From an uncultured Pelagibacteraceae bacterium (GTDB taxonomy: Bacteria; Pseudomonadota; Alphaproteobacteria; Pelagibacterales; Pelagibacteraceae): 64,000 nucleotides of DNA. The position numbers were made by a program, and so were the translations under genes. Shown in pieces: positions 24,847 to 34,134 of this stretch (its first letter is position 1; every line of letters starts with the position of its first letter). The notes below the pieces were generated by a model. It did not search any database. It saw only the letters and a program-made list of their open reading frames with translations, and was not told the DNA's origin. The stretch is from positions 434,001-498,000 of the forward strand of contig CACGUZ010000001.1 in assembly GCA_902576375.1 (NCBI GenBank), read 5' to 3'.

Positions 24847-25788
24847 TTATAAAGGTAAGAAACTAGTATCTACGTTTCCTCTTGGTGTTCCCATTCCTTT
24901 TAAGAATGCATCAAGATTTCCACTTTCCATAGATTGTTTAGTTTCCTCAGGTGTTAGAAATTTAAAGCCACTTAAAGTTTCTTTCATATCAGCAACTTTC
25001 ATTTCAGAAGCTTTTGACATTGAGTTCATATCGCTTTTACCAGCTCTATATCTCGCATTAGCCTCATGAGTTACTTCAATAAAAGTTCTTAGCATACCTG
25101 GATTTTCCTTCATAAACTTAGTAGTTACTGAAGTGATATCAATACCTAAGATACCTGCGTCTCTAGCTTCTTGAACTGTAAGTAATCTAGATCCAACTGC
25201 AGTTGCAGCTTTAATTGAGTTACCACCAAATAAACATGCCATTACAACATCACCACTTACTAAAGCAGCAGCACCTTCTTCAGGGTCCATTTGAATGATA
25301 TCCATTTTTTTTCTGTCCGCACCAACAACTTTCATACTTTCATCAAAAACGTATTCAGCCATTGTACCTAATGGAACAGCAACTTTTTTACCCTCAAGTT
25401 CTGTAGCGTTAGCTTTTGTTATACCTGAAGCATTAGATGTTACACATGTTGTACCACCCATTCCGTATTCCATAGCAATATCTACAAGTTTGATAGGAGC
25501 TTTTGATTTAACAGCATTAATGAATGGAACTAAACCTTGAGAGTAAGAGATATCAATATCTCCCGCTAACATAGCATCAGTCATTGCACCACCGTTAGTA
25601 AAGTTTGTCCACTTAACAGGAACTCCTAGAGCTTTGGCGAAGTTTTTCTTCATCATATCCTCTAGATTTGGGCTTGGCCACTCTAAGAAGTATGCAACTC
25701 TTACTTCATTAGCTGCTGAATTAGCAACTGAAATTGAAAGATTAAGAGCTACAAAACATCCAAGAATAAAACTAATTATTTTTTTCAT
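24847..25788 (-). CDS. tauA: Taurine ABC transporter substrate-binding protein
   Basis: Periplasmic binding protein (313 aa) of the TauA/SsuA type: VRVAYFLEWPSPN after the signal, ALGVPVKWTNFTNGGAMTDAMLAGDIDISYSQGLVPF for the ligand cleft, and KKVAVPLGTMAEYVFDESMK with KKMDIIQMDPEEGAAALVSGDVVMACLFGG. The signal peptide starts at MKKIISFILG, and I chose ATG 25788, which has GGAAGAGGAA just upstream, instead of an upstream ATG at 25821 that would add 11 polar residues before the signal. It is divergent from tpa. Taurine as ligand is inferred from Tpa and Ald next door. Confidence 0.85.
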   Translation of the reverse strand: MKKIISFILGCFVALNLSISVANSAANEVRVAYFLEWPSPNLEDMMKKNFAKALGVPVKWTNFTNGGAMTDAMLAGDIDISYSQGLVPFINAVKSKAPIKLVDIAMEYGMGGTTCVTSNASGITKANATELEGKKVAVPLGTMAEYVFDESMKVVGADRKKMDIIQMDPEEGAAALVSGDVVMACLFGGNSIKAATAVGSRLLTVQEARDAGILGIDITSVTTKFMKENPGMLRTFIEVTHEANARYRAGKSDMNSMSKASEMKVADMKETLSGFKFLTPEETKQSMESGNLDAFLKGMGTPRGNVDTSFLPL

Positions 25789-25874
25789 TTTTCCTCTTCC
25801 TTGTTTATTTATATGTTCCAATTTTAAGATTAAATTGACCTATATGTAAAACAAAAAAATGCTCATTCTAGTTA

Positions 25875-25891
25875 CACAACTTTAAGTTGTG
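25875..25891. promoter_or_regulatory. 17-bp palindrome in the tauA/tpa divergent promoter region
   Basis: Perfect inverted repeat CACAACTT-T-AAGTTGTG between two divergently transcribed taurine genes, 87 bp upstream of tauA and 73 bp upstream of tpa. A dimeric regulator is the natural reader. The inner half-sites ACAAC/GTTGT with 5-bp spacing recur upstream of nrdA. No TauR-type gene is seen in the window. Confidence 0.55.
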
Positions 25892-25963
25892 ACAATTATT
25901 TTGGTGGTTTATTGGACTTAATTAGTCTAAGGATTTATTAATTAACCAATTATAAATTTTAAT

Positions 25964-27310
25964 ATGAGCTCAGAAAAAAGAACATCTGTACCTAACTCTT
26001 TAAATGAACATTGGATGCCATTTACATCTAATAAAGATTTTAAAGAAAATCCAAAACTTATAGTGGAAGCAAAAGGTGTATATTTAAAAAATCACCAAGG
26101 TAAAACTCAAATTGATGCTAGCTCAGGATTATTCTGTAATCCTTTAGGACATGGTAGAAAAGAAATTATTGAAGCAATAACAAATCAATTACAAACTTTA
26201 GATTATTGTCAACCCTTCCAACAAGGATTTGGTGGATCTTTTGAATTAGCGACTAGAATTTCAAAACATACACCAGGAAATTTGAATAAAATTTTTTATA
26301 CAATTTGTGGGTCTACTGCAGTTGAAACAGCAATCAAAATAAGTATTGCTTACCATAAAGCGAGAGGCGAAGGACAAAGATTTAGATTTGTTGGAAGAGA
26401 ACGTGCATATCATGGGATGAATATAGGAGCAACATCAGTAGGTGGGATGATTAATAATGTCAAAGCTTATGCAAGTGTTCTGATGCCAGGTGTTGTTCAT
26501 ATGAGACATACACATTTAGATGAACATAAATTTATATCAGGTCAACCTGAAACAGGTGCTGAAATTGCTAATGACTTAGAAAGAATTTGTACTAATTTTG
26601 GATCAGAAAATATTGCAGCTTGTATTGTTGAACCAATTGCTGGATCAACAGGAACTTTAGTTCCACCAGTTGGATATTTACAAAGATTAAGAGAACTTTG
26701 TGATAAACATAAAATTCTTTTGATTTTTGATGAAGTTATTACTGGATGGGGAAGAACTGGTTCAGCTTTTGGAGCTCAAGAGTTTGGTGTAACACCTGAC
26801 ATAATGACTATGGCTAAAGCAACAACTAATGGAATAGTTCCATTTGGTGTGGTTGCTTGTAAAGAGGAAATTTATGATGCTGTTATGGACAATTCTCCAA
26901 AAGGTGCGATCGAATTATTTCATGGTTATACTTATTCAGGAATACCAGTTTCTGTTGCAGCAGCATTAGCTGTTCAAGATATTTTTGAAAAAGAAGATAT
27001 TTTCAATAGAGCAAAAGAACTAGCTCCATACTTCCAAGAAGGACTATTTTCACTAAAAGACATTGATGTAGTGGATAACATTAGAGGCTACGGAATGATG
27101 GGCGGTATAGATATTAAAACTGACGGGAGACCTGGTAAAGCAGGCTTAGCTACTTTTAAACATTGTTATGATGCTGGAGTAAATTTCAAAGCTACAGGTG
27201 ACTGTTTAATTATAGCACCGATGTTTATTTGTGAAAAAAAACATATTGATGAAATTATTGAAAAATTAAGAACCGGAATAACTAATTACGCAAAAAGTAA
27301 AAAGAATTAA
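25964..27310 (+). CDS. tpa: Taurine:pyruvate-type omega aminotransferase
   Basis: PLP class-III aminotransferase (448 aa). Features: FTYTICGSTAVETAIK-like IYTICGS region, GRERAYHGMN, DEVITGWGRTGS (Asp binding the pyridine nitrogen) and the Schiff-base Lys in MTMAKATTNG. It moves an amino group from taurine (or beta-alanine or other omega-amino acids) to pyruvate, giving sulfoacetaldehyde and alanine. Taurine is favoured by the divergent tauABC and by alanine dehydrogenase 9 nt downstream, which would regenerate pyruvate. Beta-alanine transamination remains possible. Confidence 0.85.
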   Translation: MSSEKRTSVPNSLNEHWMPFTSNKDFKENPKLIVEAKGVYLKNHQGKTQIDASSGLFCNPLGHGRKEIIEAITNQLQTLDYCQPFQQGFGGSFELATRISKHTPGNLNKIFYTICGSTAVETAIKISIAYHKARGEGQRFRFVGRERAYHGMNIGATSVGGMINNVKAYASVLMPGVVHMRHTHLDEHKFISGQPETGAEIANDLERICTNFGSENIAACIVEPIAGSTGTLVPPVGYLQRLRELCDKHKILLIFDEVITGWGRTGSAFGAQEFGVTPDIMTMAKATTNGIVPFGVVACKEEIYDAVMDNSPKGAIELFHGYTYSGIPVSVAAALAVQDIFEKEDIFNRAKELAPYFQEGLFSLKDIDVVDNIRGYGMMGGIDIKTDGRPGKAGLATFKHCYDAGVNFKATGDCLIIAPMFICEKKHIDEIIEKLRTGITNYAKSKKN

Positions 27311-27319
27311 ATTTCGTTA

Positions 27320-28435
27320 ATGAGAATTGGCGTACCTAAAGAAATTAAACCTCAAGAAAATAGAATAGGCCTAACACCAGATAGTGTAAAAACTCTTGTC
27401 TCTGAGGGACACGAAGTATTAGTAGAAAACAACGGAGGCTTTGAGGCAGGTTTTGATAATGATCAGTACAAAAAAGCTGGTGCAAAAATTATAGAAAAAG
27501 CTACTGATATTTTTAATGATGCTGAAATAATTGTAAAAGTTAAAGAACCTCAAAAAGTTGAGGTTGAAATGATTAAAGAAAATCAAATCGTATATACTTA
27601 TTTACATCTGGCTGCTGCAAAAGATTTGACGGCGGGTTTGGTTAAATCAAAAAGTATTAATATAGCTTATGAAACTATTACTGATGATAATGGAAGACTT
27701 CCTTTACTTGCACCTATGAGTGCCGTTGCGGGACGTATGTCAGTTCAAGCAGGAGCTCATTGTTTAGAAAAAAATCAAAAAGGTAGAGGAGTATTATTGG
27801 GTGGAGCTCCTGGCGGTGAACCAGCAAATGTTTTAATTTTAGGTGGAGGTGTGGTGGGAGAAAACGCGGCAACTATAGCGACTGGCATGAAGGCAAAAGT
27901 TCATGTTGTAGATAAATCAGAAGCGAGACTAAAACAATTAGTTGAAATGTTTGGAGATAAAATAATTCCTCAACAAAGTGACAAAATAGATTTGAAAACT
28001 TTAGTTGCTGAGGCAGATTTAATAGTAGGAGGAGTTTTAATCCCAGGAGCAGAGGCGCCTAAGCTAGTTACTAAAGATATGTTAAAATTAATGAAAAGAG
28101 GCTCAGTTATTGTTGATGTTGCAATTGATCAAGGGGGCTGTGTAGAAACGAGTAAACCAACAACTTTTAATAATCCAACTTTTATAGTTGATAATGTAGT
28201 TCATTATTGTGTAGCTAATATGCCAGGAGGTGTTCCTAGAACCTCAACAATTGCATTAAATAAAGCAACACTTCCATATTTAATTAAATTAGCCAATAAA
28301 GGTTATCAAAAAGCCCTTAGCGAAGATAAAAACTTTTTAGCAGGACTAAATGTTTGTAAAGGACAAGTTACATATAAAGCAGTGGCAGATATTTTTGGCT
28401 ATGAATACATTAAACCTATAAACTCGTTAAGTTAG
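27320..28435 (+). CDS. ald: Alanine dehydrogenase
   Basis: 371-aa NAD enzyme interconverting alanine with pyruvate and ammonium. N-terminal MRIGVPKEIKPQENRIGLTPDSV is the family signature; VKVKEPQKVE holds the substrate Lys, YTYLHLAAA the catalytic His, and LILGGGVVGENAATIA the NAD loop, with DVAIDQGGCVET near the C-terminus. It follows the aminotransferase after 9 nt in one operon, the well-known pairing where Ald recycles pyruvate and releases the taurine nitrogen as ammonium. Confidence 0.95.
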   Translation: MRIGVPKEIKPQENRIGLTPDSVKTLVSEGHEVLVENNGGFEAGFDNDQYKKAGAKIIEKATDIFNDAEIIVKVKEPQKVEVEMIKENQIVYTYLHLAAAKDLTAGLVKSKSINIAYETITDDNGRLPLLAPMSAVAGRMSVQAGAHCLEKNQKGRGVLLGGAPGGEPANVLILGGGVVGENAATIATGMKAKVHVVDKSEARLKQLVEMFGDKIIPQQSDKIDLKTLVAEADLIVGGVLIPGAEAPKLVTKDMLKLMKRGSVIVDVAIDQGGCVETSKPTTFNNPTFIVDNVVHYCVANMPGGVPRTSTIALNKATLPYLIKLANKGYQKALSEDKNFLAGLNVCKGQVTYKAVADIFGYEYIKPINSLS

Positions 28436-29410
28436 TTTTTTTTCCCATTTAATTGCACTTTTTAATATAGTCTGAATATTATTAAATTTTGGCTTCCATT
28501 TAAGTATTTTTTTAAGCTTAGAATTATCTGAATATATTTGAGCAACATCTCCAATTCTTTTTTTTTTATATTTTATAATCACTCCTTTTTTGATTTTTTT
28601 GAAAATTTCTACAATTTCTTTAACAGAATATCCTTTTCCATAACCACAGTTCAAAATTAAGGATTTTTTGCTACTAGATATTTTTTTTAAAACAAGAATA
28701 TGGATATCAGCTAGATCAGACACATGAATGTAGTCTCTAATACAAGTGCCATCTTTTGTGTTGTAATTATTACCAAATATATCAACTTTAGGTCTCAACT
28801 TTGTTGATTGTATAGCCAAGTTTTTGATTAAGTGACCGTAAGATTTTTCAATTTCACCTATTTTTCCTGATGGGCTGGCCCCTGCAACATTAAAATATCT
28901 AAGAATGCCGTATTTAAAATTAAATCTTTTTCCATATTTTTTTATAATTTCTTCACTTTTATACTTTGTAAAAGCATAATAACTTTTAGGTTTAGGTATA
29001 TTTTTTTCACTCACTGAACCCTTAATATTTCCATAAATAGAACAAGAAGATGAAAAAATTATATTTTTAACAGTCGAATTTTTACAAGCTTTAACTAAAT
29101 TAAGAGTTCCTATTACATTGTTTTTATAATACTTTTTTTTATTTTTTTGACCCTCGGATATGTTTAAATATCCTGCTAAATGTATTATAGAATTTATATT
29201 GTTATCATTAATAGTTTTAATTAAAAGTTTGGAGTTTTTAATATCACCTTTAATAAAAACTGCTTTTTTATTTATTAATTTTTTATAACCTGTTACTAAA
29301 TTATCGTAGATAAATACTTTAAATTTTTTTTTTACCAAGAGCTCAATTATGTGACTACCTATATAGCCAGCCCCACCGGTTACTAAAATATTATTGGTGA
29401 ACGTGAACAT
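28427..29410 (-). CDS. galE: UDP-glucose 4-epimerase
   Basis: Extended SDR interconverting UDP-glucose and UDP-galactose. NNILVTGGAGYIGSHIIELL nucleotide loop, IYDNLVTGYKK, FSSSCSIYG and the catalytic YxxxK in SYYAFTKYKSEEI. I placed the start at the ATG at 29410 (327 aa) rather than 29452, since the extra 14 residues would be a hydrophobic stretch and would overlap the divergent gene. Convergent with ald (9-nt overlap). Supplies sugars for surface glycans; more AT-rich than its metabolic neighbours. Confidence 0.85.
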   Translation of the reverse strand: MFTFTNNILVTGGAGYIGSHIIELLVKKKFKVFIYDNLVTGYKKLINKKAVFIKGDIKNSKLLIKTINDNNINSIIHLAGYLNISEGQKNKKKYYKNNVIGTLNLVKACKNSTVKNIIFSSSCSIYGNIKGSVSEKNIPKPKSYYAFTKYKSEEIIKKYGKRFNFKYGILRYFNVAGASPSGKIGEIEKSYGHLIKNLAIQSTKLRPKVDIFGNNYNTKDGTCIRDYIHVSDLADIHILVLKKISSSKKSLILNCGYGKGYSVKEIVEIFKKIKKGVIIKYKKKRIGDVAQIYSDNSKLKKILKWKPKFNNIQTILKSAIKWEKKLT

Positions 29411-29433
29411 TTTTTTATATAAATATATCATAA

Positions 29434-31878
29434 ATGATAAAAACACTTCCAAAAAACTGTAAAGTTGTAGTAATAGGTGGAGGCATAGTTGGTTGTTCAG
29501 TTGCCTATCATTTAGCTAAATTTGGATGGAAGGATACAATTCTTTTAGAAAGAGATCAGCTCACATCAGGTACAACTTGGCATGCAGCTGGATTAGTAAG
29601 TCAACTAGGTCCATCTGCAGCCATTACTAAAATTAGAAAATATACTTTAGACCTATATAAAGAACTTGAAAAAAAGGTTGATCATTCAGCTGGGTTAAGG
29701 TTGAACGGTGCTCTTTCAATTGCAGAAAATAAAGGTAGATGGCAAGAGCTCCAAAGACAAGCTACAACTGCACAACTTTTTGATGTTGACGTTAGAATTT
29801 TAGATAAAGAACAAATTAAAAAAGATTATCCAATTGTTAATACTGATGAAGTTCTAGGTGGGATTTTAATGCCAGGCGATGGTGCTGCAGATCCATCTGG
29901 AGTAACACATATGTTGGCAAAAGCAGCTAGAATGGAAGGAGCGAAAATTTTTGAAAAATCTCCTGTTGATGAGATCTTAACTAAAAATGGAAAAATTTCG
30001 GGAGTAAAAGTAAATGGTCAAAAAATTGATTGTGAATATATAGTTTTATCATCAGGAATGTGGTCTCGCCAAATTGGCGAAAAAGCTGGAGTAAGTATTC
30101 CTCTTTATCCAGCAGAACACTTTTATATTATTACTGAGCCGATTGAAAATCTTTCTAAAACTTTACCAGTGATAAGAGATTTTGATAACAGAACTTATAT
30201 AAAAGAAGATGCTGGAAAAATATTAGTTGGAATTTTTGAGTCTCAATCAATCCCAGCATGGGATAAGATTAATAAAGTTCCTGAGGATTTTTCGTTTGGA
30301 GAATTTCAAGAAAATTTTGAACATTTTGAACCTTATTTAGCTACAGCAATTAAAAGATTTCCAGTTTTAGAAACAGCAGGAATTAGAAAATTTTTTTCAG
30401 GTCCTGAATCCTTTACTCCAGATACAAATACATTGCTTGGAGAAGTACCGGAAGTAAAAAACTTTTTTGTATGTTGTGGTTTAAATAGTATTGGAATTGG
30501 GAGTGGGGGAGGTGTTGGTAAAGTTACCGCCGAATGGTTAATTAACGGACATATTAATGAGGACATTTTCTGTTACGACATTAAAAGATTTCAAAAATTT
30601 CACTCTGAGCTAGGTTTTATCAAAAAAAGAATTACAGAGTCTTTAGGAGATTTATATGGAATGCATTGGCCATTTAAACAACATAAAACTTCAAGAAATA
30701 TAAAAATGCTTCCGTATCATGATGAACTAAAAAGTTTTGGTGCGTGTTTTGGTGTTTCTGGCGGATACGAGAGACCAATGTGGTTTGCATTAGATGGAGA
30801 AAAGACAGAATATGAATACAGTTACAACTATCAAAATTGGTACCCTTCAGCAGAGTATGAAACAAATAACACAATAAAAAATGTTGGTTTATTCGATTTA
30901 ACTCCTTTTTCAAAATTCGAGATAAAATCTGATCAGGCTCATAAGGAATTACAAAAAATTTGCACATCTAATATTAAAAATGAGATTGGAAAATGTGTTT
31001 ATACACATATGTTAAATCCTGATGGTGGTATTGAAACAGATCTAACAGTTGTTTGTATTGACAAAGATCACTTTAGAATAATAAGCTCTGCAGCTACGCG
31101 AGAAAGAGATAAATTTCATATAAATAAACACCTTGCAAAAGATGTTGAATTAAAAGACGTTACTGATGATTATTGTGTCTTCGGAGTTTTTGGACCAAAA
31201 AGTAGAGCTTTAATGAAATCAATTTCAAAAGATAATTTTGAAAATGATAATTTTAGATTTAGTACAGCAAAGTATATCACTATTGAGGGAATTAAAACTT
31301 GGACTCAAAGATTGTCATACGTTGGTGAACTAGGTTATGAATTATATGTTAAATCTGAGGATGCTAAAAAAATTTATGAATTATTGGTTAATAAAGGAAA
31401 AGATTTTAACCTATCGAATTGTGGTATGCATGCTATGGATATTATGCGAATGGAAAGTGGATTTTTACATTGGGGACATGATATTTCACCAGAAGAAAAT
31501 CAATATCAAGCTGGTTTATCTTTTACAATAAGCTCTAAAAAAGAGAAAGAATTTATTGGCAAAAAAGCTTTAGAAAAAATTAAAAAAGAAAAAATTAAAA
31601 GTAGATTTGCAATGTTTACTTTAACAGATAGCAAACCAGGTGAGCCATTATTGCTGCATGATGAGCCTATTTATTTAGAAAATAAAATTATAGGTAGATC
31701 AACATCTGGTAATTATTCTTTTAATTTTAGGAAAAATTTAACATTTGGTTATATCAATAACAATATTTCAAATGATGAACTCCATAGAAAAGATTTGTTT
31801 ATTGAAGTAGAGAAAAAAAAATATCCTATTGAATTAATTAACAAACCTTTAAAAAATACTAATTTTAAAAATAATTAA
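29434..31878 (+). CDS. Sarcosine/dimethylglycine dehydrogenase-like FAD protein with GCV-T domain
   Basis: 814 aa. Residues ~8-400 form a DAO-type FAD domain (VVVIGGGIVGCSVAYHLAKFG, TSGTTWHAAGLVS which is the covalent-FAD His region, and GCGLNSIGIGSGGGVG near its end), followed by a linker domain and a C-terminal aminomethyltransferase (GCV_T) fold (FGVFGPKSRALM, VGELGYELYV, GMHAMDIMRMESG). It removes a methyl group from dimethylglycine or sarcosine, passing one-carbon units to tetrahydrofolate. SAR11 uses glycine betaine-derived methyls this way. Starts 23 nt from the divergent galE. Confidence 0.88.
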   Translation: MIKTLPKNCKVVVIGGGIVGCSVAYHLAKFGWKDTILLERDQLTSGTTWHAAGLVSQLGPSAAITKIRKYTLDLYKELEKKVDHSAGLRLNGALSIAENKGRWQELQRQATTAQLFDVDVRILDKEQIKKDYPIVNTDEVLGGILMPGDGAADPSGVTHMLAKAARMEGAKIFEKSPVDEILTKNGKISGVKVNGQKIDCEYIVLSSGMWSRQIGEKAGVSIPLYPAEHFYIITEPIENLSKTLPVIRDFDNRTYIKEDAGKILVGIFESQSIPAWDKINKVPEDFSFGEFQENFEHFEPYLATAIKRFPVLETAGIRKFFSGPESFTPDTNTLLGEVPEVKNFFVCCGLNSIGIGSGGGVGKVTAEWLINGHINEDIFCYDIKRFQKFHSELGFIKKRITESLGDLYGMHWPFKQHKTSRNIKMLPYHDELKSFGACFGVSGGYERPMWFALDGEKTEYEYSYNYQNWYPSAEYETNNTIKNVGLFDLTPFSKFEIKSDQAHKELQKICTSNIKNEIGKCVYTHMLNPDGGIETDLTVVCIDKDHFRIISSAATRERDKFHINKHLAKDVELKDVTDDYCVFGVFGPKSRALMKSISKDNFENDNFRFSTAKYITIEGIKTWTQRLSYVGELGYELYVKSEDAKKIYELLVNKGKDFNLSNCGMHAMDIMRMESGFLHWGHDISPEENQYQAGLSFTISSKKEKEFIGKKALEKIKKEKIKSRFAMFTLTDSKPGEPLLLHDEPIYLENKIIGRSTSGNYSFNFRKNLTFGYINNNISNDELHRKDLFIEVEKKKYPIELINKPLKNTNFKNN

Positions 31879-32726
31879 GTTCTATTTCTTAAAAAAAATA
31901 CAAAAAAAACAGAGGTCATCATCATTATTAAAGCATACGCTGCAGTTGGAACCATATAAGTCATATTTTGCCCAAACAATTGAGTTCCTACAAAAACAGC
32001 CAATGTCCCATTTTGTAATCCACATTCAAGAGAAATACATCTTTGTTGAGCAACACCTGATGCGAAAAATTTAGCAACATAGAAACCGATGACCATCATG
32101 GAAATATTCAGAATTAAAGCAATAGTTCCTGCTGTAGTGAGAAACATTATAATACTATCCCACTCCTGAATATAGATAGCAATAAAAACAATAGAAAATA
32201 ATCCTATAGATACTTTCTCAATAATTTTCATATTATTTTCTATGAGATCGCTAAAAAATTTCCTGATAATCATTCCAATTATTACAGGTATTGTCACAAC
32301 AAAAAACATTTTTAACGATATACCAAGCATTGAAACTTCTTTTTCAACGTAAGTAATATTAAATAAATCAATTGATAAAAAAACAATATAAGGAACTGAA
32401 ACAATACTTATTAAACTGGTAAAAGCAGTAAGAGATATAGATAGCGCAACATCGCCGTCTGCAAATTTAGTAAGGACATTTGAAGTTACTCCACCAGGTG
32501 CAGCTGCAATTAACATTACTCCTAATGCTAACTCTATTGGGGTTTTTAAAATAATTATTAATAAATAACCTATAATTGGAAGAACAACTAATTGACAAAT
32601 TAAACCAACAAAAAATTCTTTTGGATGCTGAAAAACTCTTGTGAAATCTTTTACTGTTAATGATGCACCAAGCCCTAACATAATTAATGCTAACGCAAAT
32701 GGTGCAATTGTTGTTACTATACCCAT
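31875..32726 (-). CDS. Bile acid:sodium symporter (BASS) family transporter
   Basis: 283 aa, about nine or ten transmembrane helices. FALALIMLGLGASLTVKDF opens like the BASS/ArsB10-type fold, with GAAPGGVTSNVLTKFADGDVALSISLTA (crossover helix motif) and SLECGLQNGTLAVFVGTQLF (second crossover). Members carry bile acids, pantoate, thiamin precursors or small organic acids with sodium; the substrate here is not indicated. Convergent with the dehydrogenase by a 4-nt overlap. Confidence 0.88.
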   Translation of the reverse strand: MGIVTTIAPFALALIMLGLGASLTVKDFTRVFQHPKEFFVGLICQLVVLPIIGYLLIIILKTPIELALGVMLIAAAPGGVTSNVLTKFADGDVALSISLTAFTSLISIVSVPYIVFLSIDLFNITYVEKEVSMLGISLKMFFVVTIPVIIGMIIRKFFSDLIENNMKIIEKVSIGLFSIVFIAIYIQEWDSIIMFLTTAGTIALILNISMMVIGFYVAKFFASGVAQQRCISLECGLQNGTLAVFVGTQLFGQNMTYMVPTAAYALIMMMTSVFFVFFLRNRT

Positions 32727-32770
32727 GACCCCTCTAAGTACTTCCGCAACAATATACTAGAACATAATTT

Positions 32771-33748
32771 TTAAGATATTACAAGGAGATTTAAAACTTT
32801 ACGAATAAATTTAGCTTTGTACTTAAAAATTTCTGTTTGATAAGGTAAAATTTTTCTAAAATTCATAGAAGTCAACACATATTGTTTTTTTTCATTTAAT
32901 TTTATTAAATCTTCTTTAATTAAATATTTACACTTTCTAATTATTGTTGCTCGAGGAATTTTTGTCATATCAGAAATTGACATTGCACTTATTCCAGTAT
33001 TTGTACCAAGATTTTCTATGAGAATGTTATTTGTGGCAAAGTAATCTAACGAAGATTTTTCATTATTTGAATTTAATTGGCTTGAAACATTTAAAACCTG
33101 ATTCATGCAAATTGTCCCCCAAATATGAAAAGTTGTCAAATCTTGAAAAAATTTATGATATCCTATAATTAAAGGTATCTGCATTCTGTAAAACCATCTC
33201 CACGATAATGAAAATTTTTTTTTTATAATATTCTCAATAGTTTTTTGATCTAGTTTTTTTGAATAAATTTTATCTTTATTTAAAGCTTGTGAAACTAAGT
33301 GGATATATTTTGATGAAAATTTAATTTGATTATCAGGTTTGACAAATGCAAATGCTTTCCTATCAATAACGATCTTTTTTTTATTACGACTTATAACTCC
33401 TTCATTTTCAAGTTCTAAAACTTTTCTTCTAACTGTTTCTTTAGGTAAATCTAATTTTTCACAAAGTTCTGTAATGTTAAACTTTTCAATTTGAAGATAG
33501 GATTTCGAGTAATATTCATCATAAGTATATTGAACATTCATCTGGTCATAAAATTGGAGTGTCTTTTCAATTAAAGAAATTATTATCATATATTTATAGT
33601 GATCATTAAATGTTTGATAAACATTATTCATCCAATTCCACTGATGACTTATCCAATCTTTACTAAGAGTAGAATAATTAGACATAATTGACTCATAGAC
33701 TTGATCATCATTGAGGGTTTTGGAAAAATCTATCTCTCTGACACTCAT
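32771..33748 (-). CDS. Double winged-helix transcriptional regulator, unrecognised family
   Basis: 325 aa, cytosolic. Two HTH regions: residues ~93-120 (FNITELCEKLDLPKETVRRKVLELENEGVISRNKKKIVI) and ~260-300 (ISAMSISDMTKIPRATIIRKCKYLIKEDLIKLNEKKQYVL), each with a recognition helix followed by a wing. The middle is aromatic and helical, possibly a dimer or ligand region. I do not recognise a named family, though the wing pattern is MarR/IclR-like. It is divergent from two tiny membrane proteins; the 62-bp gap and start region hold repeats that may be its own operator. Confidence 0.75.
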   Translation of the reverse strand: MSVREIDFSKTLNDDQVYESIMSNYSTLSKDWISHQWNWMNNVYQTFNDHYKYMIIISLIEKTLQFYDQMNVQYTYDEYYSKSYLQIEKFNITELCEKLDLPKETVRRKVLELENEGVISRNKKKIVIDRKAFAFVKPDNQIKFSSKYIHLVSQALNKDKIYSKKLDQKTIENIIKKKFSLSWRWFYRMQIPLIIGYHKFFQDLTTFHIWGTICMNQVLNVSSQLNSNNEKSSLDYFATNNILIENLGTNTGISAMSISDMTKIPRATIIRKCKYLIKEDLIKLNEKKQYVLTSMNFRKILPYQTEIFKYKAKFIRKVLNLLVIS

Positions 33749-33770
33749 AAATTATTAAGAGAGCAGTAAA

Positions 33771-33812
33771 GACCCAAATTGGACATATGTCAATTTATTA
33801 TTGACCCAATTT
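33771..33812. promoter_or_regulatory. Repeat-rich divergent regulatory region
   Basis: Two near-identical decamers, GACCCAAATT (33771) and GACCCAATTT (33803), lie 32 bp (three helical turns) apart on the same face, with a perfect 10-bp palindrome GACATATGTC (33782-33791) between. It is the gap between the wHTH regulator and the small paralogous membrane genes, so autoregulation is plausible. No experimental support. Confidence 0.45.
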
Positions 33813-33861
33813 GAACTTTCAAGAAAATTGTTTTTTTTTATTATTATGGTTTAATAGGTCT

Positions 33862-34092
33862 ATGACATCTAAAGGCTTTACAGAAAATACTGATAATATC
33901 GAGACCCCAAATGATATTAATGTAACTGAAAAGCCTTTAAATTCAAACAAAATTAGCTCAGGTAGAGTCGACATAAATGTTTTAAAATCAAAATTAGAGG
34001 CTGAGCAAGGTAAAGAGTTAAGAAAAAACATTTTTATTTTTTCATTTTGTGTTCTTCTATTAGGTTCGATTGGAATATTTCTATCTTTGTAA
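33862..34092 (+). CDS. Small membrane protein, paralogue A
   Basis: 76 aa from the ATG at 33862; an upstream TTG at 33811 would add 17 hydrophobic residues that look out of place, so I prefer the ATG. Layout: polar, Asn/Thr-rich N-terminal half, a conserved amphipathic block (DINVLKSKLEAEQGKELRK) and one C-terminal transmembrane helix (IFSFCVLLLGSIGIFLSL). The block-plus-TM arrangement is repeated in the gene at 34135 (DINVLLNRVKIDRKQEIRK). Single-pass, probably N-terminus in the cytosol. Function unknown; the divergent wHTH regulator may control it. Confidence 0.6.
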   Translation: MTSKGFTENTDNIETPNDINVTEKPLNSNKISSGRVDINVLKSKLEAEQGKELRKNIFIFSFCVLLLGSIGIFLSL

Positions 34093-34102
34093 TTTTATTT
34101 GC

Positions 34103-34128
34103 TAATAAAACCAAAGAATGGTTTATTA
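34103..34128. repeat. Intergenic hairpin between the two small paralogous membrane genes
   Basis: An imperfect inverted repeat, about 10 bp with one bulged A, and a 5-nt loop (arms ~AATAAACCA/TGGTTTATT). It has no U-run on the plus strand, so it may stabilise or attenuate rather than terminate. It lies just before the ATG of the second paralogue. Confidence 0.4.
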
Positions 34129-34134
34129 CGCTAA

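Noticed and set aside
33811..33861. Longer start (TTG) for small membrane protein A
   Set aside because: It would overlap the repeat-rich promoter region and add an implausible hydrophobic tail; ATG 33862 preferred.
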